Shown in pieces: positions 45,151-57,160 of a stretch of DNA of 64,000 nt. The position numbers and the translations under genes are program-made. The notes under the pieces are model-generated. The model ran no database searches and was not told the DNA's origin. It worked only from the letters and a program-made list of their open reading frames with translations. The stretch's first letter is position 1. Each line of letters begins with the position of its first letter. The stretch spans positions 180,618 through 244,617 of the forward strand of contig NZ_JABSNL010000005.1 in assembly GCF_013294025.1 (NCBI RefSeq), written 5' to 3'. The DNA is from Flavobacterium aeripolare. Lineage in GTDB: Bacteria > Bacteroidota > Bacteroidia > Flavobacteriales > Flavobacteriaceae.

Positions 45151-45846
45151 CTAAGAAACTGAAAGTGCTTTAACTAAGTCTTCTTTCTTGTTTCTACTCA
45201 ATGGAATTTTAGTAAGTCCAATTTCGGCAAATTTACTATTGAAACGTTCCACCTTGTCTATATTGATAATATATGATTTGTGTACACGTACAAATTTCTT
45301 GTTAGATAATTCACTTTCAAATGATTTCATAGTAGAAAGAACAAGGTTGCTATCATCTTCTGTTACTACACGAACATAATCACCAAAAGCTTCAATCCAT
45401 TTTATCTTAGAAGTAAATATCTTTAATTTTTTCAAATTACTTTTTATGAATATATGGTCACCCTCTTCCTCTTTAGTGTCCAGTTTAAGCAAGTGCATAT
45501 CCATGGCTCTTTTTACAGAAGAGTTGAAACGGTCTAACGCGATGGGTTTTTGTAAATAATCAGTCGCATCATAATCAAACGCTTTCATAGCATATTCAGC
45601 TTTTGAAGTGATAAAAATAATCTGCGGCTTGATTTTTAATCCATCTAAGAAGTCGAAACCACTAATTACGGGCATTTCAATATCAAGAAAGATTAGGTCA
45701 ACATCATTAACAGACATGCACCCTTTTGCCTCTATTGCATTAGAGAAATCACCCACCAGGTTTAACCCTGTGTGATTATTTACTAACTTTGCAATGATCA
45801 TCCTTTGTATGGAACTATCATCAACAACGACACAATTTAGCTTCAT
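45151..45846 (-). CDS. LytTR-family response regulator
   Basis: Two-component transcription regulator of 231 residues. The receiver domain (1-120) has the acidic pocket VVVDDSS, phospho-acceptor Asp55 in LIFLDIEMPVISG, the T/S switch in IIFITSKAEYAM and Lys in DYLQKPIALDRF. The LytTR DNA-binding domain (about 135-230) reads IFIKSNLKKLKIFTSKIKWI, then FVRVHKSYIINIDKVERF. The usual partner, a LytS-type histidine kinase, is not adjacent. It lies between priA (convergent) and the divergent rpsF operon. Confidence 0.95.
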   Translation of the reverse strand: MKLNCVVVDDSSIQRMIIAKLVNNHTGLNLVGDFSNAIEAKGCMSVNDVDLIFLDIEMPVISGFDFLDGLKIKPQIIFITSKAEYAMKAFDYDATDYLQKPIALDRFNSSVKRAMDMHLLKLDTKEEEGDHIFIKSNLKKLKIFTSKIKWIEAFGDYVRVVTEDDSNLVLSTMKSFESELSNKKFVRVHKSYIINIDKVERFNSKFAEIGLTKIPLSRNKKEDLVKALSVS

Positions 45847-45952
45847 AATATTGAAATTTATATTTAACAGTGTAAATTTAAAATAAATTTTCTCTTAAAA
45901 CTAGCGCTTTAAGTGTTATTTTTGCGGTTCAACGATTATATCTAATAAAATA

Positions 45953-45982
45953 TTGGATGTTTAAAAAAAAAGCTTACTTTTG
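45953..45982 (+). promoter_or_regulatory. Consensus Bacteroidetes promoter of the rpsF operon
   Basis: TTG (45953-45955), 19 bases, TACTTTTG (45975-45982). This is an exact match to the TTG-N19-TAnnTTTG promoter and lies 29 bases before the rpsF ATG. Confidence 0.85.
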
Positions 45983-46011
45983 CACCCAAATTAACAATAA
46001 AATAAATTTTT

Positions 46012-46353
46012 ATGAATCATTATGAAACTGTTTTCATTTTAAATCCCGTTTTATCTGATGTTCAGGTAAAGGAAACAGTAAGCAAATTTGAAGATTTTCT
46101 TACTAGTAGAGGTGCTACTTTTGTATCTAAAGAGGACTGGGGTCTTAAAAAAATGGCTTACGAAATCCAAAACAAAAAATCTGGATTTTACCATTTGTTC
46201 GAATATAACGTATCAGGAGAGGTTTTAATCGCTTTTGAAACTGAATTCAGACGTGACGAAAGAATTATGCGTTTTTTAACGGTAAGTCTTGATAAACATG
46301 CTATCTCTTGGGCTGAAAGAAGAAGAGCAAAACTTAAATCTCAAAAAGCTTAA
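46012..46353 (+). CDS. rpsF: 30S ribosomal protein S6
   Basis: Ribosomal protein that pairs with S18 on the central domain of the small subunit. The 113 residues start [16 protein letters not shown] and contain [20 protein letters not shown] and the [20 protein letters not shown] segment, all typical of S6; the C-terminal tail is short and basic ([11 protein letters not shown]). It is first in the rpsF-rpsR-rplI operon, behind a consensus promoter and a leader of about 25 bases, too short for a complex leader structure. Confidence 0.98.
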   Translation: MNHYETVFILNPVLSDVQVKETVSKFEDFLTSRGATFVSKEDWGLKKMAYEIQNKKSGFYHLFEYNVSGEVLIAFETEFRRDERIMRFLTVSLDKHAISWAERRRAKLKSQKA

Positions 46354-46358
46354 TTATT

Positions 46359-46655
46359 ATGGCAACATTACAACAATCTGCTTCAGGAAAAAAAGACGGA
46401 GATATCAGATATCTTACTCCTTTAAATATAGAAACTAACAAACAAAAGAAATACTGTCGTTTCAAAAAATCAGGTATCAAGTATATCGATTATAAAGATG
46501 CTGATTTCTTATTGAAATTCGTTAACGAACAAGGAAAAATTCTTCCACGTCGTTTAACTGGAACTTCATTGAAATTTCAAAGAAAAGTTTCTGTAGCTGT
46601 AAAAAGAGCACGTCACTTAGCTTTAATGCCATACGTGGCCGATTTACTTAAATAA
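46359..46655 (+). CDS. rpsR: 30S ribosomal protein S18
   Basis: Small-subunit protein, partner of S6. The 98 residues include [40 protein letters not shown] and [17 protein letters not shown]; the N-terminal extension of about 20 residues relative to E. coli is common in Bacteroidetes. The Cys in the KYCRFK region is kept, but the other zinc-ribbon cysteines are absent. It starts 5 bases after rpsF. Confidence 0.98.
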   Translation: MATLQQSASGKKDGDIRYLTPLNIETNKQKKYCRFKKSGIKYIDYKDADFLLKFVNEQGKILPRRLTGTSLKFQRKVSVAVKRARHLALMPYVADLLK

Positions 46656-46668
46656 TATTAAAAATAAA

Positions 46669-46721
46669 GTTGTTGTTTCGATAACCATCGAGACTAACTT
46701 CTATAACACAAGGACAACAAC
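46669..46721 (+). promoter_or_regulatory. Stem-loop leader that covers the rplI ribosome binding site
   Basis: GTTGTTGT (46669-46676) is exactly complementary to ACAACAAC (46714-46721), which touches the rplI ATG at 46722 and overlaps the A of an AAGGA Shine-Dalgarno-like sequence (46710-46714). Inside lies a small hairpin TCGAT-AACC-ATCGA (46678-46691). A closed stem would hide the start of L9, so a translational control is possible. Confidence 0.45.
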
Positions 46722-47159
46722 ATGGAATTGATTTTAAAACAAGACGTTCAAAATTTAGGTTTTAAAGATGACGTAGTAAACGTGAAAAACGGATACGGTC
46801 GTAACTTTTTAATCCCACAAGGATTTGCTCAATTAGCTACTTCTTCTGCAAAGAAAGTATTAGCTGAAAACTTGAAGCAAAGAGCGCACAAAGAAGCTAA
46901 AGTTGTAGCAGATGCACAAGCATTAGCTGAAAACTTAAAAGCTATCGAGATTAAAATTACAGCAAAAGCTGGTGGTGAAAAATTATTCGGTTCAATCACG
47001 AATATTGACATCGCTGACGCGTTAGCTAAAAATGGTCAATCAATTGATAGAAAATTCATCACTAGCGGTATCGTTAAACGTACTGGTAAATATTCAGCTA
47101 CTGTTCGTTTACATAGAGATGTAATTGTTGATTTACCTTACGAAATTATTGCAGAATAA
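46722..47159 (+). CDS. rplI: 50S ribosomal protein L9
   Basis: Large-subunit protein with two domains joined by a long helix. The 145 residues begin MELILKQDVQNLGFKDDVVN and NGYGRNFLIPQGFAQLA (the N-terminal rRNA-binding domain), continue with the Ala/Lys-rich connecting helix (about 45-75) and end with the C-terminal domain GGEKLFGSITNIDIADALAK and RKFITSGIVKRTGKYSATVR. It follows rpsR after 66 bases that can fold, and is closed by a UUCG-loop terminator. Confidence 0.98.
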   Translation: MELILKQDVQNLGFKDDVVNVKNGYGRNFLIPQGFAQLATSSAKKVLAENLKQRAHKEAKVVADAQALAENLKAIEIKITAKAGGEKLFGSITNIDIADALAKNGQSIDRKFITSGIVKRTGKYSATVRLHRDVIVDLPYEIIAE

Positions 47160-47192
47160 TTTTAAGTTAACATTTTGTTAATAAAATATAAA

Positions 47193-47219
47193 AATCACTC
47201 TTCGGAGTGATTTTTTTTT
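47193..47219 (+). terminator. UUCG-tetraloop terminator after rplI
   Basis: AATCACTC (47193-47200), loop TTCG, GAGTGATT (47205-47212), then an unbroken T run to 47219. Confidence 0.93.
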
Positions 47220-47222
47220 GGC

Positions 47223-47230
47223 TACTTTTG
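47223..47230 (+). promoter_or_regulatory. -7 element of the Oar-like receptor gene
   Basis: TACTTTTG matches TAnnTTTG, 25 bases before the ATG at 47256. The -33 region falls in the loop and stem of the rplI terminator; TTCG at 47201-47204 is the nearest approximation of TTTG. Confidence 0.6.
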
Positions 47231-47255
47231 CGCTAAATAACACAAAACAAACCAA

Positions 47256-50200
47256 ATGAAAAAAATTATTAACTTATTGTTTCTAGTATTAGGGATGCAA
47301 CTATCTCTTGCACAAACAACTACTTCAAGCATTAAAGGTACAGTAAAGAGCAGTGATCTGGAGTTACTTCCGGCAGCTAGTGTGCTAGCTATTCACGTGC
47401 CTACAGGATCAAAGTATTCTGCAATGACAAACGAAGAAGGTAGATTTAACATGCTTAACATGCGTGTGGGTGGACCTTATCGCGTTATCGTTTCTTATGT
47501 AGGTTTTAAATCTCATGAGTACAATGAAGTGTATTTAGAATTAGGTAAAGCATTTAATATTGATGCTATCTTAAACGATGAAGGGCAACAACTAAATGAA
47601 GTTACTATTACTGGTTCAAAAAGTAAAGTTTTTGGTAGTGGTAGAACAGGAGCTGAAACCACTGTAGGGCGTAAGGAAATTACAGGTTTACCTACAATAT
47701 CTCGTTCTGCAGAAGATTTTACAAGATTAGAGCCATCTGCTAGTGGTGGATCGTTTGGAGGTAGAAATAATAGATACAACAGCTATTCGTTGAATGGAGC
47801 TGTATTTAATAATCCTTTTGGATTAGATGCTGCTACACCAGGAGGACAAACAGGTTCTCAACCTATATCTCTAGATGCTATTGAGCAAATTCAAGTTGCT
47901 ACAGCACCTTATGATGTTACCTTATCAGGATTTACTGGAGCGTCTGTAAATGCAGTGACTAAATCAGGAACAAATGAGTTTCATGGTACTGCTTATGCTT
48001 TCTTTAGAAACCAAGACTTAACAGGTGGGAAAATTAAAGGAGAGAAAATATTTGTACCTTCTTTAGAACAAACTCAAGCTGGTTTCAGCTTTGGAGGTCC
48101 TATTATTAAAGATAAATTATTCTTTTTTGCAAATTATGAAATAGAAAAAAGAAGCGACCTTGGATCGAACTTTACTGCAAACAACGGTGATGGCGTTGTA
48201 GGGATCAATGAGTCAAGAGTTTTAGCCTCTGACCTTGTAGCTGTAAGTACTGCTTTAGGAAATCTGGGTTACGATACTGGAGCTTACGAAGGATTTAAAC
48301 ACAATTCTAATTCGAATAAAGGAATTATAAAATTAGATTGGAATATTAATGATAACAATAAGTTAGCCGTTATCTACAATTTCTTAGATGCGTCTAAAGA
48401 TAAGCCTGCTCACCCAACAGCATTAGGTTTTAGAGGTCCAAATGCATCGATCTTACAATTTCAAAATTCAGGGTACCAAATAAATAATGAGTTAGATTCA
48501 TTCTTGGTTGAATTGAACTCTAAAATTAGCGAAAAGGTTTCTAATAAATTACAAGCAGGTTATACGCATTTTAATGATTTTAGAAATCCGTTCTCTGCTC
48601 CAGCGCCTGTTATTAACATACAAGATGGTTCTGGTGCTAATTATATTATTGCTGGTCATGAGCCATTTTCTACAAATAACACGCTAGATCAAAAGGTTTT
48701 CCAAATTACTGATAACTTGAGTTATGTGGTAGGAAATCATTCATTCACCTTTGGGGGATCTTTCGAAAAATACAAGTTTGCTAATTCATTTAATTTGACA
48801 GGTTTAGAAAATTTTGGAACATATGGTACTTTAGGTAACTATTACGGAATTTTTAATTCGTATTCTAGTGTAGATGCTTTTTTAGCAGATGCAGCTCAAC
48901 CAGAAGCAACAAGTTTTGTTAAGCAAAATTTAAAATACGCTCAAGATACTTTTGCAGCTAGAAATTCATTTGGTGTAGGTAAAGATAATGGTTGGAAGTT
49001 AGCAGAACTTAACGTGGGTCAAGTGGCTTTTTATGGTCAGGATGACTGGAATGTAACTGAAGATTTTAAATTATCTTTAGGGTTAAGAGTTGATAAGCCA
49101 CTTTATTTCAATACTTCAGATTTAATTCAAAAATATATTGACACTGAGAACGGAGCTTCTAGAGATAATAGTATTTTATATTACAATCCACAAACTAAAG
49201 CTAATGAGCAGTTAATTTCTACAACACTACCTAGTAACAAATTGCTTTGGGCTCCTAGATTAGGTTTTAACTGGGATGTTAATGGTGACAGAACGACGCA
49301 ACTTCGTGGAGGTACGGGTATATTTACAGGTAAATTACCATTTGTATGGTTAGGGAATCAAGTTAGTGGATCTGATGATGGGTTTTTCCAAATCATGGAT
49401 AAGGACTTTAAATGGCCACAAGTATGGAGAACTAGTTTAGGTCTTGATCATAAATTCCCTAACAATTATATTACCACTCTTGATGTTTCTTATAACAAGG
49501 ATGTTAACGGAGTGCACGTTCAAAATTGGGGATTAGTTAACCCTACAGCTACATTAGCAGGTGCTGATAATAGAGCAATCTATAGAGCAACTGATAAAGG
49601 TGCAAATAATGCTTACGTAATGACAAATTCTAATAAAGGATATGTTTTCAATACTTCTGTAAAAGTTCAAAAAACTTTTGACGATGGTTTATTTGCTAGT
49701 TTAGCATACAATTATTTAGTTTCAAAAGATGTCAACTCTATTGAAGCTGAAATTACAGGAGATGCATTTGCATTTAATCCAGCAGTTGGTAATGTTAATA
49801 ACGCAGTTTTAGCTAATTCTAAATATGGAGATACGCACCGATTCATTGGGGTTGCATCTAAGAGTTGGAAATATGGAGCAAACAATCAGTGGTCAACTGC
49901 TGTTTCTACATTTTTTGAGTACGCTCAAGGAGGTCGTTACAACTATATTTATGGTGGAGACATCAACAATGATGGATCTAGTACAAATGACTTAATTTAC
50001 ATTCCTACTAAGGCAGAAATCTCAACTATGAATTTCTCAGCTGCTGATCAAGGTGCAGCGTTTGACAAGTTTATTGATCAAGACAAGTATTTAAGTGGAA
50101 GAAGAGGTCAATATGCTGAACGTTATGGTGCTGTAGCTCCATGGAGAGGTAAATGGGATATGAAATTCATGCAAGATTATAATTTTAAGCCTTCTTCTAG

Positions 50201-50438
50201 TTCTGAGAAAACAAATACAATTCAGTTTAGTATTGATGTGTTGAATATTGGAAATTTATTGAATTCTGATTGGGGATTAGTTCAAGTTGAAACAAGTAGA
50301 CAACCAATTGGTGTTTCTGTCGATGCTGCAAATGTACCAACATATACTTTTGACGGTACACAAACTAAGACTTTTAATTATGATGCTAGTTTATTGTCAA
50401 GATGGCAAGCACAATTCGGTATTAGATATATTTTCTAA
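47256..50438 (+). CDS. Oar-like TonB-dependent outer membrane receptor
   Basis: Outer membrane transporter of 1060 residues, not of the SusC type (no SusD partner). Order: signal peptide (ends LSLAQ), carboxypeptidase-like regulatory domain (about 25-110; SIKGTVKSSDLELLPAASVL), plug with NEVTITGSKSKVFGSGRTGA and SGFTGASVNAVTKSGTNEFH, then a barrel of about 800 residues ending in ARWQ-type SRWQAQFGIRYIF with terminal Phe. The plug pattern and length match the Oar family, which transports large or peptide-like cargo in some members. It forms its own unit between two terminators. Confidence 0.93.
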   Translation: MKKIINLLFLVLGMQLSLAQTTTSSIKGTVKSSDLELLPAASVLAIHVPTGSKYSAMTNEEGRFNMLNMRVGGPYRVIVSYVGFKSHEYNEVYLELGKAFNIDAILNDEGQQLNEVTITGSKSKVFGSGRTGAETTVGRKEITGLPTISRSAEDFTRLEPSASGGSFGGRNNRYNSYSLNGAVFNNPFGLDAATPGGQTGSQPISLDAIEQIQVATAPYDVTLSGFTGASVNAVTKSGTNEFHGTAYAFFRNQDLTGGKIKGEKIFVPSLEQTQAGFSFGGPIIKDKLFFFANYEIEKRSDLGSNFTANNGDGVVGINESRVLASDLVAVSTALGNLGYDTGAYEGFKHNSNSNKGIIKLDWNINDNNKLAVIYNFLDASKDKPAHPTALGFRGPNASILQFQNSGYQINNELDSFLVELNSKISEKVSNKLQAGYTHFNDFRNPFSAPAPVINIQDGSGANYIIAGHEPFSTNNTLDQKVFQITDNLSYVVGNHSFTFGGSFEKYKFANSFNLTGLENFGTYGTLGNYYGIFNSYSSVDAFLADAAQPEATSFVKQNLKYAQDTFAARNSFGVGKDNGWKLAELNVGQVAFYGQDDWNVTEDFKLSLGLRVDKPLYFNTSDLIQKYIDTENGASRDNSILYYNPQTKANEQLISTTLPSNKLLWAPRLGFNWDVNGDRTTQLRGGTGIFTGKLPFVWLGNQVSGSDDGFFQIMDKDFKWPQVWRTSLGLDHKFPNNYITTLDVSYNKDVNGVHVQNWGLVNPTATLAGADNRAIYRATDKGANNAYVMTNSNKGYVFNTSVKVQKTFDDGLFASLAYNYLVSKDVNSIEAEITGDAFAFNPAVGNVNNAVLANSKYGDTHRFIGVASKSWKYGANNQWSTAVSTFFEYAQGGRYNYIYGGDINNDGSSTNDLIYIPTKAEISTMNFSAADQGAAFDKFIDQDKYLSGRRGQYAERYGAVAPWRGKWDMKFMQDYNFKPSSSSEKTNTIQFSIDVLNIGNLLNSDWGLVQVETSRQPIGVSVDAANVPTYTFDGTQTKTFNYDASLLSRWQAQFGIRYIF

Positions 50439-50460
50439 TTTTTGAAAATAAATTAAATTT

Positions 50461-50497
50461 GAAAAGCCTTCTTGTAAAAGAGGGCTTTTCTGTTTTT
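50461..50497 (+). terminator. Terminator after the Oar-like receptor gene
   Basis: GAAAAGCCTTCTT (50461-50473) pairs with AAGAGGGCTTTTC (50478-50490) with one G-T pair and a GTAA loop, followed by TGTTTTT. Confidence 0.85.
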
Positions 50498-50503
50498 AAA
50501 TTT

Positions 50504-50511
50504 TAAATTTG
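50504..50511 (+). promoter_or_regulatory. -7 element of the DUF6495 gene
   Basis: TAAATTTG matches TAnnTTTG, 35 bases before the ATG at 50547. The -33 part would lie within the preceding terminator and was not recognised. Confidence 0.45.
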
Positions 50512-50546
50512 CAAATTCTAAGACAAATTTTAATTGAATAAAGTAA

Positions 50547-51020
50547 ATGAAATATAGTAGATTAACTAAAGAGCAGTTTGAAGAGTTAACCCAAGAATTT
50601 ACAAACTTTTTAGCCACACAAGCGATCGATAAGGCTGAATGGGATAAAATAAAAGCCGATAAACCTGAAGTTGCTGAGCAAGAATTAGACGTGTTTTCTG
50701 ATTTAATTTGGGAAGGTGTTTTGTCTCGAGCAGAATATTTAGAGCACTTTTCTAAAAATCACATTTTCTTATTTCAAAGTTTTGATACGCACGTTCACTC
50801 TATTGTTTTAAAATCGCTTGTACCTGAAGTGGATTTTTTAACTAAGGAGGGATTGCAATGGCTTAGTGATAATATGTTTACAGATACTATCGAAATGAAA
50901 ACAGGCAAAAAAGAGTTTACTGACGAAAGAAATACGTCGCTTTTTGCTTTGATTCAACAAGGAGCTTTCCTAAGTGACGGGCAATTATACAAGCAAATTA
51001 ATACAATTATAGAATCTTAA
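50547..51020 (+). CDS. DUF6495 family protein
   Basis: Cytoplasmic acidic protein of 157 residues, no signal or membrane segment. The N-terminus MKYSRLTKEQFEELTQEFTN and the segment LATQAIDKAEWDKIKADKPE are typical of a small family found beside ligA in flavobacteria. The C-terminal half is helical with NTSLFALIQQGAFLSDGQLY. Function is unknown. It is separated from ligA by a hairpin with a T run, so the two are probably not fully co-transcribed. Confidence 0.8.
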   Translation: MKYSRLTKEQFEELTQEFTNFLATQAIDKAEWDKIKADKPEVAEQELDVFSDLIWEGVLSRAEYLEHFSKNHIFLFQSFDTHVHSIVLKSLVPEVDFLTKEGLQWLSDNMFTDTIEMKTGKKEFTDERNTSLFALIQQGAFLSDGQLYKQINTIIES

Positions 51021-51040
51021 TTGTACCTTTTTTAAAATTT

Positions 51041-53768
<2,728 letters not shown>

Positions 53769-53783
<15 letters not shown>

Positions 53784-54680
53784 TTTTCCAGAACTTACCT
53801 TATTTTTATTGGTGTCAAAAAAGAAATCTATCCGACCTAAATTAATTCCGTAGCAACCCACTTGATTGACTAAAACATCATTTCCTGCAAGGTTTTTTAC
53901 AACAGTAGGTTTGTCAAGAAAGGTGTGGGTATGACCACCTATGATCAAATCAATGTCTTGCGTTAAGGCAGCTAGGTTTAAATCACTAATCATTTCTGGA
54001 TCATTCTTATAATCATATCCTAAATGAGAAAGGCAAATTACTAAGTCGCATTTTTGCTCGTGCTTTAAAATACGAACCATATCTTGACTCACTTCAACAG
54101 GATCGTTGTACACTGTTTCCCCGTACATTTTTTTATCTACAAGTCCGTCAAGTTTTACTCCTAAACCAAAAACGCCCACTTTAATCCCATTTTTCATGAA
54201 GATTTTGTATGGCTTTACAAGGCCGTTCATCATGGTATTTTTAAAATCATAATTAGCCGAGATAAAATCAAAGGTAGCATGTGGCATTTGAGCATATAAA
54301 CCGGATATACCATTGTCAAAATCGTGATTACCTATCGTAGACAAATCATATTTCATGATACTCATTAACTTAAATTCAAGTTCACCACCATAATAGTTAA
54401 AGTACGGAGTTCCTTGAAAAATATCCCCAGCATCAAGAAGTAGCACATTTTTTGCATCTTGCCTAATAGTTTCGATTAAGGCCGCTCTTCTAGCAACTCC
54501 TCCCATATTGGGGTTACGAGGATCGTCAGCGGGAAATGGGTCAATATGGCTGTGAACATCGTTAGTATGTAAAATCGTGATTTGCTTTACATCATCTGCT
54601 TTAAAACTGCTTAATGACAATCCCAATCCTAATATTGCTGTACTAGCAGCAGTTTTTTCGATAAAATCTCTTCTCTTCAT
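53769..54680 (-). CDS. Metallophosphoesterase half of a split 5'-nucleotidase (Tat-exported)
   Basis: Catalytic domain of the UshA/5'-nucleotidase family, 303 residues. The N-terminus MKRRDFIEKTAASTAILGLG carries a twin-arginine signal. Metal ligands: TILHTNDVHSHIDPF, LLLDAGDIFQGTPYFNYYGG, LSTIGNHDFDNG, CLSHLGYDYKNDP and IIGGHTHTFLDKP, complete for a dinuclear centre. The C-terminal substrate-binding domain of the usual 550-residue enzyme is missing here and is encoded by the next gene upstream (54801-55598). The two products probably assemble in the periplasm. Confidence 0.93.
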
Positions 54681-54800
54681 TTTTGATTTTTTTGGAGCTA
54701 TTTCCTGCTATCCGCTACAATCTTTTTTAAAGCTAAAAAGCTATAAAAAAGGATTTTCACTACTATCAGGGCTATGCGAAAGTGCTCAATTTTAATGTTT

Positions 54801-55598
54801 TTATTCTACGATGATTCTATTGTCTTGCTTTGCAGTAACAATGGAAACCGACTTGAAATAGTCAATTAAAATATTTCTTAATTTATAATCTAGATCGTAT
54901 GTGTGTTCTCCCTTTTTAAAGAAATTCATATTGTCACCACCATTTGCTAAGTAGTCATTTGTACCTACATAGTATAGCTTATCTAGAACTAGTGGTTGCC
55001 CTTGAACTAATATATTAGCAGCAGTTTTGTCTTTTTTAATTGTAAATGTTAGCCCAGATAGAGGATGAGCTGACTTCTCAGAGATGAAATAAGAAATAAG
55101 TTCTTGAATTTGTACTCCTCTCAAAGCGATAACTACTAAGCTATTTTCAAAGGGCATAATTTCAAAACCATTTCTTGAAGTGACATTGCCTTTTGGTAAA
55201 ATAGCACGAATTCCGCCGCTGTTTAATAAACAAATATCAATTTGTTTGTTTTCTCTTTTTTCAAAAACGGCTGTACCAAATTGCAGTACAACATCAGCCA
55301 TCATATTACCAATAGTAGATTGCATATTGACTGCTTTTTTATCCAGTGTAATAGGGCAAATAGCAAGAACACTGTCTAAGTCATTATTGATGCGATCGCG
55401 ATAAGGCGTGATATAATTTTCAATCTCTTGTGACAATGCGTTAGTAGCTGGCGTTAAGGCATTTTCGGTTACTGGAAGTTGTTTTCCTTTTATCGTATTT
55501 AAATGCAAAACGTTTTTGCTACACGAAGAAATTAAAAAAAATGTTAAGAATATAACAAAAAGTTTTAAAACATCGTTATACTTTTTTAGATTTACCAT
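54801..55598 (-). CDS. 5'-nucleotidase C-terminal domain lipoprotein
   Basis: Lipoprotein of 265 residues (lipobox FLISSC) carrying only the C-terminal, substrate-binding domain of 5'-nucleotidases. Visible family motifs: MQSTIGNMMADVVLQFG, ICLLNSGGIRAILPKGNVTS (the N-S-G-G-I-R motif), EIMPFENSLVVIALRGVQIQ, HPLSGLTFTI and YVGTNDYLANGGDNM (adenine-stacking and nucleotide site). It precedes the catalytic half by 120 bases in the direction of transcription. Membrane anchoring here and Tat export of the partner imply assembly outside the cytoplasm. Confidence 0.93.
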   Translation of the reverse strand: MVNLKKYNDVLKLFVIFLTFFLISSCSKNVLHLNTIKGKQLPVTENALTPATNALSQEIENYITPYRDRINNDLDSVLAICPITLDKKAVNMQSTIGNMMADVVLQFGTAVFEKRENKQIDICLLNSGGIRAILPKGNVTSRNGFEIMPFENSLVVIALRGVQIQELISYFISEKSAHPLSGLTFTIKKDKTAANILVQGQPLVLDKLYYVGTNDYLANGGDNMNFFKKGEHTYDLDYKLRNILIDYFKSVSIVTAKQDNRIIVE

Positions 55599-55619
55599 TT
55601 ATAATGTGACTTAATTAAT

Positions 55620-55627
55620 TAATTTTG
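55620..55627 (+). promoter_or_regulatory. -7 element of the DUF6913-dapA unit
   Basis: TAATTTTG matches TAnnTTTG, 18 bases before the ATG at 55646. No TTG at 19 bases was found. Confidence 0.45.
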
Positions 55628-55645
55628 TAAGCGAGTAAAAATAGT

Positions 55646-56158
55646 ATGTTTTTGAGTGTTATAAAAGATTTTTGTGTAAAAAGAATATTAAATAATAATT
55701 TACATAACGTAAAGCACTCGACTAGTGAACAATCTGTAAAAACAGTGGGTATAATAGTCGATCAAAGTTATTTTTTAGAGACAGATAAACTCATTAACGC
55801 CATTGTTAAGAATGGAATACCTAGGGATGCGATAGCGATACTTGTTTTTAATGATAAACAAACTAAGGCAGCTACTTATCCAGTTATTAAGCATGCTGAT
55901 TTGGGCTGGAACGCACAAGTGAATGGAATAATGGCTAGTGATTTTTTAAATAAAAAATTCGATTTGCTAATTAGCTATTATGAGCTAGACAGAGGGATTT
56001 TGCTGGCAGCAACTTTTCACTCAAAGGCACATTTCAAAGTGGGTTTTGCAGCAATCGATAAACGGTACAATGACTTAATTATTCAAAGCAAACTATCTGA
56101 AGTTACTGTTTTTATTCAGGAGGTTTTCAAGTATTTAAAAATATTAAACAAAATATAA
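55646..56158 (+). CDS. DUF6913 protein upstream of dapA
   Basis: Cytoplasmic protein of 170 residues with alternating beta strands and helices (VKTVGIIVDQSYFLETDKLI; DAIAILVFNDKQTK; FDLLISYYELDRGILLAATF; AHFKVGFAAIDKRYNDLIIQ), a Rossmann-like layout. The family is known only by number and is found next to dapA in flavobacteria. It ends 6 bases before dapA and must be co-transcribed. No catalytic motif is evident. Confidence 0.82.
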   Translation: MFLSVIKDFCVKRILNNNLHNVKHSTSEQSVKTVGIIVDQSYFLETDKLINAIVKNGIPRDAIAILVFNDKQTKAATYPVIKHADLGWNAQVNGIMASDFLNKKFDLLISYYELDRGILLAATFHSKAHFKVGFAAIDKRYNDLIIQSKLSEVTVFIQEVFKYLKILNKI

Positions 56159-56164
56159 TTTAAC

Positions 56165-57046
56165 ATGCAATCATTAATAGGAACTGGTGTTGCTCTAGTA
56201 ACCCCATTTAAAGGAGATTTTTCAATCGATGTAGAAGCATTAACTAGAATAGTTAATTTTTGTGTAGATGGCGGAATTGAATATCTTGTAGTATTAGGTA
56301 CAACAGCAGAGAATGCAACACTTGATCAAGAAGAAAAAGAATTAGTAATTGCAACAGTCGTAGCGGCAAATAAGGGACGCCTACCGCTAGTTCTAGGTGT
56401 AGGTGGAAATGATACTAGAAGAATTGTATCAGAATTAAAAACGAGAGATTTTTCAGCATTTGCTGCAATTTTATCTGTTTCGCCTTTTTATAATAAACCA
56501 ACACAAGAGGGGATTTACCAGCACTTTAAAGCCGTATCTGAAGCATCTCCTATTCCTGTGATTATTTACAATGTTCCGGGTAGAACTTCTAGTAATATGT
56601 TACCAAAGACCGTATTACGTCTTGCTAATGATTTTGAGAATATCGTTGCTATTAAAGAAGCCGCGGGAGATTTGGTGCAAGCCATGCAAATCATCAAAGA
56701 CAAACCTGAAGATTTCTTAGTAATTTCTGGAGATGATATGATTGCACTACCTATCGTTTTAGCTGGTGGGGCTGGTGTGATTTCAGTTATTGGTCAAGGT
56801 TTTCCTAAAGAGTTTTCAGAAATGATTCGTTTGGGGCTTAATAGAAAAGTAAATGAGGCTTATAAGCTACATTACCTATTAGCTGATAGCATTGATATGA
56901 TTTTTGAACAAGGTAATCCTGCTGGAATCAAGCAAGTATTTGATGCATTAGGAATTGCTGACCCATTTGTACGATTACCACTTGTAGGAGTAGATGAATC
57001 TCTAGCTAATCGTATCGCTGAATTTATTGATAATATCGCTAAATAA
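56165..57046 (+). CDS. dapA: 4-hydroxy-tetrahydrodipicolinate synthase
   Basis: First committed step of lysine and diaminopimelate synthesis, condensing pyruvate with aspartate semialdehyde. The 293 residues form the TIM barrel of the family: [82 protein letters not shown] (Tyr of the catalytic triad) and [10 protein letters not shown] with the Schiff-base Lys. Co-transcribed with the DUF6913 gene. Confidence 0.98.
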   Translation: MQSLIGTGVALVTPFKGDFSIDVEALTRIVNFCVDGGIEYLVVLGTTAENATLDQEEKELVIATVVAANKGRLPLVLGVGGNDTRRIVSELKTRDFSAFAAILSVSPFYNKPTQEGIYQHFKAVSEASPIPVIIYNVPGRTSSNMLPKTVLRLANDFENIVAIKEAAGDLVQAMQIIKDKPEDFLVISGDDMIALPIVLAGGAGVISVIGQGFPKEFSEMIRLGLNRKVNEAYKLHYLLADSIDMIFEQGNPAGIKQVFDALGIADPFVRLPLVGVDESLANRIAEFIDNIAK

Positions 57047-57085
57047 GCCTTATATTTTCAGTATTTTTTTATATAAAGAAATATT

Positions 57086-57115
57086 TTGTAGTAGCTAAAT
57101 TAATAACTAAATTTG
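57086..57115 (+). promoter_or_regulatory. Consensus promoter of the bamD-rpoZ-coaBC cluster
   Basis: TTG (57086-57088), 19 bases, TAAATTTG (57108-57115), an exact TTG-N19-TAnnTTTG match about 45 bases before the bamD start. Confidence 0.82.
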
Positions 57116-57160
57116 CCCACTGAAACTTCGGTTAGGTTTTTCATGACTTACTAGTAAATC

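Noticed and set aside
45917..45924. Additional TATTTTTG element upstream of rpsF
   Set aside because: It has no TTG at a suitable distance, and a perfect promoter lies closer to the gene.
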